Positions 43,192-50,807 of a DNA stretch of 64,000 nt are shown here, piece by piece; positions within the stretch are counted from its first letter, which is position 1, and the number at the start of each line of letters is the position of its first letter. The notes below the pieces were generated by a model. The model worked only from the letters and a program-made list of their open reading frames with translations. It had not been told where the DNA came from and ran no database searches. The stretch lies in assembly GCA_051209155.1 (NCBI GenBank), contig JBPJGB010000001.1; one strand, given 5' to 3'. This stretch comes from Actomonas sp051209155 (GTDB lineage: Bacteria > Verrucomicrobiota > Verrucomicrobiia > Opitutales > Opitutaceae). Position numbers and translations under genes: made by a program.

Positions 43192-43619
43192 GCTCCTCGT
43201 CGCGGTTGAGCGTTGGTTTGGTGGTTCTCGGCGTCGGCGTGATCGGCGCGGGACTGCTGTTGCAGAAACCGGCCGCGCCGACTGTGCCGGTGGCTGCCGC
43301 CACGCCAGCGCCACCGCCCCGTGCGCCGGCGCCCGACGGCGCGGCCCTGTATCAGGAACATTGCGCCACCTGCCACATGGTGGATGGTGGCGGGGTGCCC
43401 AATTTCCAGCCCGGCATCCTTGACGGCCCGATCGTGGCGGAGGGCGTGGAGCGCGTCGCGGCCGTCATTCGTGGCGGTTCGGCCTCCCTCCAGGGGCGCG
43501 ACAATCCGATGGGCTGGGAGATGCCCCCCTTCGGTTTTTTGGCCGACGCCGAGGTGGAGGCGCTGGCGGCCTACGTGGTCAAGGCGTTCGGACCGACGGA
43601 CGCGAACCCGGCGCCCTGA
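43188..43619 (+). CDS. Membrane-anchored cytochrome c
   Basis: A 143-residue protein. It has an N-terminal TM anchor (LSVGLVVLGVGVIGAGLLL), a proline/alanine linker (residues 28-49), then a single c-type haem domain with C-x-x-C-H in HCATCHMVDGG and an axial methionine in NPMGWEMPPFG. It is overlap-coupled (4 nt) to the dehydrogenase upstream and presumably passes its electrons to the respiratory chain. Confidence 0.92.
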   Translation: MSSSSRLSVGLVVLGVGVIGAGLLLQKPAAPTVPVAAATPAPPPRAPAPDGAALYQEHCATCHMVDGGGVPNFQPGILDGPIVAEGVERVAAVIRGGSASLQGRDNPMGWEMPPFGFLADAEVEALAAYVVKAFGPTDANPAP

Positions 43620-43622
43620 ACG

Positions 43623-44651
43623 ATGAACCGTCGGCTGGCGTGGCTGTGCGGTGGAGTGGCGATCCTGATCGTGGCGGTCTGGTATGCGGTCGGGGCCCTT
43701 GATCGGGCGGCGGTTGCAGGGGCGGTGCCGCCGAGGCCAGCGCTGAGCGAAGAGTCGGAGGTGCTGGTGGCGCGGGTGCAGGCGGCGGAGCAAGCGGCAC
43801 GGCAGGGCGAACTCACGGGGCTGGCCGAGCTGGCCCGCTTGTATCAGGCGAATGGTTACGCCGCCGAAGCGGCGGTCGCCTATGCCGAATTGAGCGCGAG
43901 GGAACCGGACAACCCGGCATGGTCACGCCCGGTTGATACCTGGGACCCAACGCACCTGGCCTGGGCCCACGACGCCGGTCGAGTTCTGGACGCCGCGTCC
44001 GCGGGGCCAATGCTGGAGGACGAGGAGTCGGTTGAGCGTCATATTGCACGGGCGCTCGAACTCGCGCCGGAGGACGGTGAAATCCACTTTCGCGTGGCCG
44101 TGCTGTGGGAAGGTCTGCGGCGGCAAGTCGACGCGCTGCCCGAATACGAAGCGGCGGTGCGACTGGATCCCTCGCTGGTGCAGGCGTGGCTGCGGCTCAT
44201 CACCTTGAACCAGGCGATCGGTGAAACCAGCAAAGCCGCCCGCTTGTTGCGCGAGGCCTTGGCGGCGAATCCGGCGTCGGCTGCGCTGCGTTTGGAAAAT
44301 GGGCGGGCTCTTAAGGGGCGCGGGCGCTTGGCCGACGCTTTGGCGAATTTCGAGGCGGTGATTGCCGCCGAGCCCGCGGCGACGATCGCCTACATCGAGG
44401 CCGGGCAAGTGCTGTTCGCGCTCGATCGACGAGAAGAAGGCGTCGCCATGCTGGAGCGTTCACTCGGTGTCGAACCGCAAAACCCGATCGCGCTGGTGCT
44501 GCTGACTGCCTCGGCCTGCGCCGTGCGCGATCAAGGCGCGGCGGATCGCTGGTATCGGCAGATGATGGCCTCGCCTCACGTCGCGCCAGTCGATCGCGCC
44601 AAGTTGGCGGCGGGTTACGAGCAGGTCTTCGGCGCCAAGCCGCCCCGGTGA
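43623..44651 (+). CDS. TPR-repeat membrane protein
   Basis: A 342-residue protein with one N-terminal TM segment (LCGGVAILIVAVWYAVGAL) and a chain of tetratricopeptide repeats (e.g. LAELARLYQANGYAAEAAVAYAEL, REALAANPASAALRLENG, ANFEAVIAAEPAATIAYIE). It follows the cytochrome gene by 3 nt and probably scaffolds or helps mature the dehydrogenase/cytochrome system. A generic scaffold is all sequence supports. Confidence 0.82.
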   Translation: MNRRLAWLCGGVAILIVAVWYAVGALDRAAVAGAVPPRPALSEESEVLVARVQAAEQAARQGELTGLAELARLYQANGYAAEAAVAYAELSAREPDNPAWSRPVDTWDPTHLAWAHDAGRVLDAASAGPMLEDEESVERHIARALELAPEDGEIHFRVAVLWEGLRRQVDALPEYEAAVRLDPSLVQAWLRLITLNQAIGETSKAARLLREALAANPASAALRLENGRALKGRGRLADALANFEAVIAAEPAATIAYIEAGQVLFALDRREEGVAMLERSLGVEPQNPIALVLLTASACAVRDQGAADRWYRQMMASPHVAPVDRAKLAAGYEQVFGAKPPR

Positions 44652-45266
44652 TCAGAACGCCGAGCGGTCGACCTGGATCGAGTCGCCTGGCATGAGGCGC
44701 GGGTCATCGGCGGGGCTGCGCTGGGCCAGGCGGGCGTCGAGCTGGTAAGCCGATTGCTCCCGGGTGACGTTCACGGCGCTCTCCTTGGCGTAGATCGTGA
44801 AACCGCCGGCGGCCTGAACGGCCTTGGTCATCGTGAGGTCGGGCGTCCAAAGGATACGGCCGGGGCGCTGGACTTCGCCGCCGACGTAGACGTAACGCTC
44901 GGTCACACTCACCGAAACGTCGATCGCGCGATAGAAGCGACCATCGATGTAAGCCTGACGAATCCGGGCCGAAAGATCGGAGGCGGTGAGTCCACCGGCC
45001 GGGATGCCGCCGATGTAGGGCAGGGAAATCAAACCCTGGTCGTCGATCTGCACGTTGTGCACGCTCGGATCGGGAATGCCCTGCAGCGACACGCCGAGGC
45101 TGTCGCCGGCGCGCAGCACCGCGGCGCTGGCCGACTCCGGCAGGCGCGGGTTGCCGCCGCCGCCGGCGGTGCCGCCGGTCGATTCACATCCGCTGAGTCC
45201 GAGCAGCAGCCAGCAGCAAACGAAGGGGATCGTGACGGCTTGAAGGCGGGGCAAGCGGAGACGCAT
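44652..45266 (-). CDS. Polysaccharide export lipoprotein (Wza-like)
   Basis: A 204-residue protein. It has a lipoprotein signal with lipobox LLGLSGC, a poly-export domain (LRAGDSLGVSLQGIPDPSVHNVQIDDQGLISLP) and an SLBB segment (VYVGGEVQRPGRILWTPDLTMTKAVQAAGGF). It would form part of the outer-membrane exit for an exopolysaccharide. It is shorter than E. coli Wza (about 380) and has no polymerase or kinase gene nearby. Its stop abuts that of the convergent TPR gene with no spacer. Confidence 0.88.
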   Translation of the reverse strand: MRLRLPRLQAVTIPFVCCWLLLGLSGCESTGGTAGGGGNPRLPESASAAVLRAGDSLGVSLQGIPDPSVHNVQIDDQGLISLPYIGGIPAGGLTASDLSARIRQAYIDGRFYRAIDVSVSVTERYVYVGGEVQRPGRILWTPDLTMTKAVQAAGGFTIYAKESAVNVTREQSAYQLDARLAQRSPADDPRLMPGDSIQVDRSAF

Positions 45267-45302
45267 GCCGGAAGTTCAGCGAGGCAGGGAGCGGACGGAA
45301 GC

Positions 45303-45333
45303 AAAAAGCGCGACCCACGGGAGGGGTCGCGCT
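45303..45333 (-). terminator. Terminator after the acidic protein gene
   Basis: A 9-bp stem GCGCGACCC / GGGTCGCGC with a 7-nt loop; on the minus strand it is followed by TTTTT. It ends transcription from the acidic-tail gene and isolates the export lipoprotein gene downstream. Confidence 0.85.
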
Positions 45334-45363
45334 GTGCAAAGGTGAGGTGGAGGGGGGCGGGAC

Positions 45364-46143
45364 TCAGCCGCGGCGAGCGCCACGACGGGGCTTTTCTTCC
45401 TCTTCGTCGTCGTCGGATTCCTCGTCGGAGTCTTCGTCGTCGCCTTCGGATTCCTCGTCGTCGGATTCCTCCTCCTCTTCGTCGTCGTCCCACTTGAGGG
45501 AGGCGTCGCCCTTGAGCGCGCTCTCGTCCTCTTCGTCGATGTCGGGGAGATCCTCGTCGTCGATGTCCTCTTCGTCGGAAGAAGTGTCGCCGTCTTCGTC
45601 GTCGGTGTCGTAGCCGGCCGGGACGTAATCGAGGATGGCGGTGAGCTCTTCGAAGGTGTGGATGGCCTTGCCCTCGATGAAGCTGGCGTTCTGGTCCTCG
45701 CGGATCTCGTCCTCGACCTCGTCGACGGTGAGCTTGGACTCAAAGTCGAAGACGTCATTCAGCATCTTCACGCGGCAGCGGGTGAGGTGGTCGAGCAGAT
45801 CGGCGTAGGGGCCGTTCTCGTCGTCGACGATATCGGGCAGGGCGAAGAGTTTCTCGTCGCTCTCGAAGAGCGAGTCCTTGACGCGCTTGAGGCGCACGCG
45901 GCCCTCGCCGAGATCTTTCTCGATGCGGAAGGGGATGAAGGCGACGTCGAGGGTGTCCTGGTCGAAGCCGTAGTCGCGCAGCGGATCCACCAGCTCGACC
46001 AAGTAATCCACTTGGCGCGGGTCGACGATGCTTAAGCCATCGACGTCCCAGCGGACGGGATCGCTCACTTCGTCGACCCACCAGTTGTGGTCTTCACCAA
46101 GGCGAACGATGCACCAATCGAGAGTGGAGGAGGATTTTGCCAT
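45364..46143 (-). CDS. Protein with long acidic C-terminal tail
   Basis: A 259-residue protein. The first about 180 residues form a folded-looking domain (LDWCIVRLGEDHNWWVDEVSDPVRWDVDG, VDYLVELVDPLRDYGFDQDTLDVAFIPF). The last about 75 are mostly aspartate, glutamate and serine, and the chain ends in a basic cap KPRRGARRG. I do not recognise the domain. Acidic tails of this kind occur in chaperones and in proteins that shield basic partners such as DNA-binding or ribosomal proteins; that is only an analogy. ATG 46143 was chosen because the upstream frame crosses the promoter region. Confidence 0.7.
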   Translation of the reverse strand: MAKSSSTLDWCIVRLGEDHNWWVDEVSDPVRWDVDGLSIVDPRQVDYLVELVDPLRDYGFDQDTLDVAFIPFRIEKDLGEGRVRLKRVKDSLFESDEKLFALPDIVDDENGPYADLLDHLTRCRVKMLNDVFDFESKLTVDEVEDEIREDQNASFIEGKAIHTFEELTAILDYVPAGYDTDDEDGDTSSDEEDIDDEDLPDIDEEDESALKGDASLKWDDDEEEEESDDEESEGDDEDSDEESDDDEEEEKPRRGARRG

Positions 46144-46372
46144 GTTACGGGTGTCTAGGTTGGTCGGAGGAAAAAGGGTGTGCTTTGCGCGAGTCAAACC
46201 ACGAAAACCACTTTCGCGTGACTTTTCTTGAGACGGAATTCGGCCGTTTTTTCCCGGAGTGAAGCGCTGGATGCTTGTGAGGTGGATTTCTAGTGGGAAG
46301 GCGCGGGGAGATTTGCGGCGGCGGCGGGCGCATTCTTGCGTTTTGCGCGGGGAGTTTCAGTGTCCGGCGCCG

Positions 46373-47425
46373 ATGGATTTTCTCTATGAGAAGGTAATGC
46401 GTCCGATGTTGTTCCAGCTCGATTCCGAGCGGGCGCATGAAGTGGGGGCCACCGCGATGGCTGCACTGGGCTGGCTGAAGCCGGCGTGCCGACTCATGGA
46501 GGCGTGGAACCGGCTGCCGGCGTCGCGCTTCAAGCCAGTCGAAGCCTTTGGGCTCAAGTTCCCCAATGCAATCGGTCTGGCGGCGGGCTTCGACAAGAAC
46601 GCCCGAGCTTGGCCGGCGGCGGCGGCGATGGGCTTCGGTCATGTCGAGATCGGCACCGTCACCGCGCTCGCCCAGCCGGGTAATCCGGCGCCGCGCATGT
46701 TCCGTTACCCGGAGCAAGAGGCCGTGATCAACCGCATGGGTTTCAATAACGAAGGCGCCGATCGGGTGGCCCGACGACTCGCCGGGCAGCCGGGGGTGGG
46801 GAAGCGGCGAATCCCGCTCGGCGTGAACCTGGGTAAGTCCAAGGCCGCGCCGCTCGACAAGGCGGTCGACGATTACCTGCGCAGCTTTGGCAAGCTGGCC
46901 GAGTTCGCCGACTACCTTGTGCTCAACGTCTCCAGTCCCAACACGCCGGACCTGCGCAAGCTGCAGGACGAGGCGCGGCTGCGGGAGCTGCTGGGGGAGG
47001 TCAGTGCGGCCAACCAGGCGCGCGGCGCGGCGCGTCGTCCGTTGCTGCTGAAGATCGCGCCGGACCTCACCTACGGCCAGATCGACAGCGTGTTGGAGGT
47101 CATCGCCGAGTTTGGTTTCGATGGTATCATCGCCACGAATACAACGATCGCGCGGCCCGGCCCCTTCGCGGCGGTGCAGGAAACGGGTGGATTGAGCGGC
47201 GCGCCGCTGCGCCGGCGTTCGACCCAGATCATCAACTACATTGCGCGCGCCACGCACGGCCGGCTGCCGATCATCGGCGTCGGCGGCATCACCGATGCGG
47301 CGAGCGCCGGCGAGAAGCTCGATGCCGGCGCGACGCTGGTGCAGGTCTACTCCGGCATGATCTACCGCGGTCCCTTCTTCGCCGCCGAACTCGCCCGCGG
47401 TTTGGCGGATCGCCAGCGGCGTTGA
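46373..47425 (+). CDS. pyrD: Dihydroorotate dehydrogenase (quinone), class 2
   Basis: A 350-residue FMN enzyme of pyrimidine synthesis that passes electrons to quinone. The N-terminal membrane-associating helix region (MDFLYEKVMRPMLFQLDSER) marks class 2. Visible are NAIGLAAGFDKNA, NRMGFNNEG, the catalytic serine in LNVSSPNTPDLR, the FMN lysine in LLLKIAPDL and IIGVGGITDAASA. ATG 46373 gives the normal family length. It is separated by about 13 kb from pyrR-pyrB-pyrC. Confidence 0.95.
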   Translation: MDFLYEKVMRPMLFQLDSERAHEVGATAMAALGWLKPACRLMEAWNRLPASRFKPVEAFGLKFPNAIGLAAGFDKNARAWPAAAAMGFGHVEIGTVTALAQPGNPAPRMFRYPEQEAVINRMGFNNEGADRVARRLAGQPGVGKRRIPLGVNLGKSKAAPLDKAVDDYLRSFGKLAEFADYLVLNVSSPNTPDLRKLQDEARLRELLGEVSAANQARGAARRPLLLKIAPDLTYGQIDSVLEVIAEFGFDGIIATNTTIARPGPFAAVQETGGLSGAPLRRRSTQIINYIARATHGRLPIIGVGGITDAASAGEKLDAGATLVQVYSGMIYRGPFFAAELARGLADRQRR

Positions 47426-47444
47426 GCGACGGCGGCGGCCGCGT

Positions 47445-49526
47445 TCAGTCGGCGTCGTAAAGTTCGAGCAGCAGGATGCCGCCCGGCGCGCTGATTGCGG
47501 CGGAACGGATGTGGGCGGAATACAGCCCCGGCGCGAGGCGGACGGAGAGCACACTATCCTTGGACCCCGGTTCCAGGGGAAAGGCGCCCAGGGCCTGCCC
47601 GTAGTCGCCCGACCAGTCGTCGTTGGTGGCGATGACGTCGGAACCGCGAAAGAGCGTGACCTCCGGATCGCCCATCGCGTTCTCGATCCCGTGGGCGGCG
47701 AGCCCGGGGCCGATGGCGCGGATGATGAGATCCAGTTCGGTCGTGCCGCCGACCACAAAGCCGACGATGAAGGTCTGGTCGCTGGCCACGACGGCGCGGG
47801 CGGAAAGGTTGGTGAGCAACGAGTCGGCGGAGTCGAGGTTGGCGTCGTAGACCTCGGTCACAATACGGCCCGCGACCTGGCCGTTGCCATTGATGACGAT
47901 CGAATAGATGCCGCTCGCGAGGTCGTCGCGAAGCACGGCATCGCGGGAGCCGGCAGGCAACGGAAAGGCGCCCAAACCACGGCCGTCGTCGGTGTTCCAA
48001 TCGTCATTGGAGGCGATGGAGGCGCCCCCGGTGAACAGATCGAGGTTCGGGTCGGGCAATTGATCGGTGTAGTCGTAATCGGCCAAGGTTGGCCCGATGG
48101 CCCGCACCAGGAGGGGTTTGGCGGACGGGCCGCTGACGACGAAGCCGACGTTGACCGACTCGTCGCCGGCACCGGTGAGCGTGTTGACGGAAAGATTAAC
48201 CAATCGTCCGCCAGCGGTCGCGGGAATGGTGGTCACGGTGGCGCGGCCGGAAAGGATGGTCGCAGTGGCGTTGCGGACCACGCATTGGTATATGCCCTCC
48301 ACGGCTGAGGCGGCGCGGGGCACAAAATATTCGGGGGCGGTGGCGCCGGGAATGTCGGCCCCGTTACGTTGCCATTGATAGCTCGTCGCCGTGCCCGCGG
48401 TGGATTGGACCGAAAGGTGGAGGGCTCGACCGGCCGCGATGGTCTGAGGAACGGGTTGCTGAGTGAGCACCGGCGGCGGCGCGAGATTGGAAACGATGGC
48501 AAACGGTTCGAGACCCGCCTCGCCGGTCATGCCACTTAGGTAGTAGCGACCTGCACCGTAGGCCGCACCGGTCAGAGGAGTGAAGTGACTGACTGGCACC
48601 GTGCCGGCATCAGTCCAGGTTTCACCGTCAATGGAACTGTAGAGCCGAGCCTCCGAAGTTGCTGCGGCGCGAGTGAAGAAACGGCCGCCACCGGTCCAAA
48701 CTTCACTATACAAGGTTTCCGGCACTGGTTTGCGCACGATCTGAAAACTGCGGCCGTCGTCGGTGCTGCGAAGAATGGGACCTCCGAGCCAAATGCCGAC
48801 GAAGACGCCGTTGGCGTAGGCTAAGGTTTCGGGTGCTTGGTCGTCCTCGGCGACGGACTGAGTCCACGTGCGGCCACCGTCGTTGCTCCAAGCGAGGAGG
48901 CGCATGGGCCAATTGTTGGGGATGCCGTCGCCGTAGACCCAGTAGTTGACCACGGTCGTTTCACCGCCTTGGACGACGCCAGACCGAGACAGGGAAGGGT
49001 AGCGTTTGTCGTTGGTCTCGGGCAGGGCGCCGGCCGGCTCCCAGTTCTCCAGGTCAGAGCTGATCCGCAGGACGCTGGTGACCGTGGTCACGCCGGTGGA
49101 GGAATCAAAAATCCGCCCCGTGCAGATGGCGCCGAAGGGCGTGAGTTGAAATTCGCTCGGGGTGCCGATGTCGGTGGGCAGGGTGCCCGCCCGCGTCCAG
49201 GTTTTGCCGTGTTGACTGAAGTAGATCGCGTCGACGGTGAGGGCCCAGAAGTGTCCGTTGGCGTGGCCGATGTTCCACACCGAGGCAGTCAGCTCGGTTT
49301 CCTCCCAGGTCGAGCCATCGGTGGTGCGGTAGAGGTGGGAATTGATGAGTCCGATCGTGACGGTGGCCGAGTTCGCCAGCTTCGTGATCGATCGGGCTCC
49401 GGGGGGGAGGTCCATCGATTCCCACTTTGCGGCCGACGCGGCATGGGCCGCGCCCAACCAAGCAATCAAGAGGATGAGGGAACGGAGTAGCGACTGGGGT
49501 TTCACGATGTTGCAGAAGCGCAACAA
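47445..49526 (-). CDS. Exported protein with BNR-like repeats, Ig domain and duplicated C-terminal modules
   Basis: A 693-residue secreted protein. It has a signal peptide (LLRSLILLIAWLGAAHAASA) and BNR/sialidase-like Asp-box repeats (LYRTTDGSTWEE, WSNDGGRTWTQS, ILRSTDDGRSFQ) over residues 30-330. An Ig-like domain follows (about 355-440, YQWQRNGADIPGA, YQCVVRNA). Two copies of a module of about 115 residues close it (VGFVVSGPSAKPLLVRAIGP and VGFVVGGTTELDLIIRAIGP, each with SNDDW/TNDDW). This module set is typical of large Opitutaceae surface proteins. Its role is probably extracellular or adhesive; the ligand is unknown. Confidence 0.75.
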   Translation of the reverse strand: MLRFCNIVKPQSLLRSLILLIAWLGAAHAASAAKWESMDLPPGARSITKLANSATVTIGLINSHLYRTTDGSTWEETELTASVWNIGHANGHFWALTVDAIYFSQHGKTWTRAGTLPTDIGTPSEFQLTPFGAICTGRIFDSSTGVTTVTSVLRISSDLENWEPAGALPETNDKRYPSLSRSGVVQGGETTVVNYWVYGDGIPNNWPMRLLAWSNDGGRTWTQSVAEDDQAPETLAYANGVFVGIWLGGPILRSTDDGRSFQIVRKPVPETLYSEVWTGGGRFFTRAAATSEARLYSSIDGETWTDAGTVPVSHFTPLTGAAYGAGRYYLSGMTGEAGLEPFAIVSNLAPPPVLTQQPVPQTIAAGRALHLSVQSTAGTATSYQWQRNGADIPGATAPEYFVPRAASAVEGIYQCVVRNATATILSGRATVTTIPATAGGRLVNLSVNTLTGAGDESVNVGFVVSGPSAKPLLVRAIGPTLADYDYTDQLPDPNLDLFTGGASIASNDDWNTDDGRGLGAFPLPAGSRDAVLRDDLASGIYSIVINGNGQVAGRIVTEVYDANLDSADSLLTNLSARAVVASDQTFIVGFVVGGTTELDLIIRAIGPGLAAHGIENAMGDPEVTLFRGSDVIATNDDWSGDYGQALGAFPLEPGSKDSVLSVRLAPGLYSAHIRSAAISAPGGILLLELYDAD

Positions 49527-49589
49527 CCCGTTCGAGGCAAAGCCTTTCCGCGTGGATGTGGCGAGCTGACGCCGCCGGGTGGCGAGCGT

Positions 49590-50522
49590 TCAGATCGACC
49601 AGTCGAGGGCGGCGTCGGGTGGCGTGCCCTTGGGTGATTTACGGTCCTTTTGGTTGCGCACGACCGAGGTGCGATCGCCCTCGTAGTAGACGATGCTGTC
49701 GGCATCGACGGACTTCATCAGCCAGACGTTCGACCCGATGATCGAGCCGCGGCCGATCACGGTCTTGCCGCCGAGGATGGTGGCGCTCGGATAAATCGTG
49801 ACGTGGTCCTCGATGTCGGGGTGACGTTTCACGCCTTTGACCGGGTTGCCGTCGTCATCGAGCTCGAAGGACTTCGCGCCGAGCGTCACGTTTTGATAGA
49901 TCTTCACGTGATTGCCGATGCGGGTCGTTTCACCGACGACGACGCCGGTGCAGTGATCGATGAAGAAGTGGGTGCCGATCTGGGCGCCGGGATGCAGGTC
50001 GGTGCCGGTGCGCTCGTGGGCATACTCCGTGAGCATGCGCGGCAGCAGCGGAACCTTGAGTTTGTAGAGCTCGTGCGCGACGCGTTGGATCGAGATCACC
50101 AACACGCAGGGGTAAGCGAGAATGATCTCCTCCACGCTGCGGGCGGCGGGGTCGCCCTCGTAGGCGGCCTGCACGTCGGTCTGGCAGACGTCGCGAATGG
50201 CGGGGAGTTTGAGCAGGAGTTGTTGGGCGAGATCGGCCGCGTGACGGGCGGGGTCGGGATCGCCGTCGAAGCTCAGGGCCTTGGCGATTTCCTCCTCGAG
50301 GCGGAAGCAGACGTTTTTGAGGCGCTCGGCGGTGATGGCGGGCACGTCCTCCTTGGCGAGCGGCTTGCGCTCGAAGAAGCCGGGGAAGAGCAGATGCATG
50401 ATCTCGGCCGCGAGCCAATTGATGGACTCATCCGACGGCAAGTTACTGCCGTCGATATGGTTAATGCCCCCCTGGGTCTCGTAGGACTCGAGCAGGGCGC
50501 GCTGAATGGCGTCGATCGTCAT
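49590..50522 (-). CDS. cysE: Serine O-acetyltransferase
   Basis: A 310-residue acyltransferase of the left-handed beta-helix class that makes O-acetylserine for cysteine synthesis. Hexapeptide-repeat region: HPGAQIGTHFFIDHCTGVVV, GETTRIGNHVKIYQNVTLGA, HPDIEDHVTIYPSATILGG. The helical N-terminal domain (about 1-160) is of the long plant/EpsC-like type. The catalytic histidines (IDHCTG and RHPDIED) are present. ATG 50522 is preferred over an upstream extension. Confidence 0.92.
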   Translation of the reverse strand: MTIDAIQRALLESYETQGGINHIDGSNLPSDESINWLAAEIMHLLFPGFFERKPLAKEDVPAITAERLKNVCFRLEEEIAKALSFDGDPDPARHAADLAQQLLLKLPAIRDVCQTDVQAAYEGDPAARSVEEIILAYPCVLVISIQRVAHELYKLKVPLLPRMLTEYAHERTGTDLHPGAQIGTHFFIDHCTGVVVGETTRIGNHVKIYQNVTLGAKSFELDDDGNPVKGVKRHPDIEDHVTIYPSATILGGKTVIGRGSIIGSNVWLMKSVDADSIVYYEGDRTSVVRNQKDRKSPKGTPPDAALDWSI

Positions 50523-50598
50523 GGGCGGAGGAGATACGGTCAAAAAGGGGTCGGACGGAACCGGCCCCAAGTCGAATCTAGAAAATACATTTCGGGGC

Positions 50599-50627
50599 TT
50601 TACAAGGTGCGGAGCATCTTTCTTAGT
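50599..50627 (+). promoter_or_regulatory. Possible sigma-70 promoter for tRNA-Leu
   Basis: A TTTACA box at 50599-50604 and CTTAGT at 50622-50627 are spaced by 17 nt, ending 23 nt before the mature tRNA. The -10 match is weak. Confidence 0.3.
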
Positions 50628-50650
50628 CCGCCTTCCCCTCTTCAAAACCT

Positions 50651-50735
50651 GCTCAGGTGGTGGAATTGGTAGACACGCACGCTTGAGGGGCGTGTGCCGA
50701 AAGGTGTAAGGGTTCGAGTCCCTTCCTGAGCACCA
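50651..50735 (+). tRNA. tRNA-Leu (anticodon GAG)
   Basis: The acceptor stem GCTCAGG / CCTGAGC is perfect, with discriminator A and an encoded CCA end. The anticodon stem CACGC / GCGTG encloses the loop TTGAGGG, giving anticodon GAG, which reads CUC and CUU. A long variable arm (TGCCGAAAGGTGTA) marks a class II tRNA, and the T arm contains GGTTCGAGTCC. Confidence 0.97.
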
Positions 50736-50739
50736 TTTT

Positions 50740-50764
50740 AAACCCGCGAAGTGCGGGTTTTTTT
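50740..50764 (+). terminator. Terminator after tRNA-Leu
   Basis: AACCCGC / GCGGGTT form a 7-bp stem with a 5-nt loop followed by a run of seven T in total. It begins 5 nt after the CCA end. Confidence 0.9.
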
Positions 50765-50807
50765 GTGCCCTGAGTGTGCCGGGTAGGGCGAATGTTGAAC
50801 CGGTGCC

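Noticed and set aside
45347..45613. Serine-rich frame on the + strand
   Set aside because: It is the antisense of the Asp/Glu-rich tail codons (GAC/GAG read as TCG/TCC) and has no independent support.
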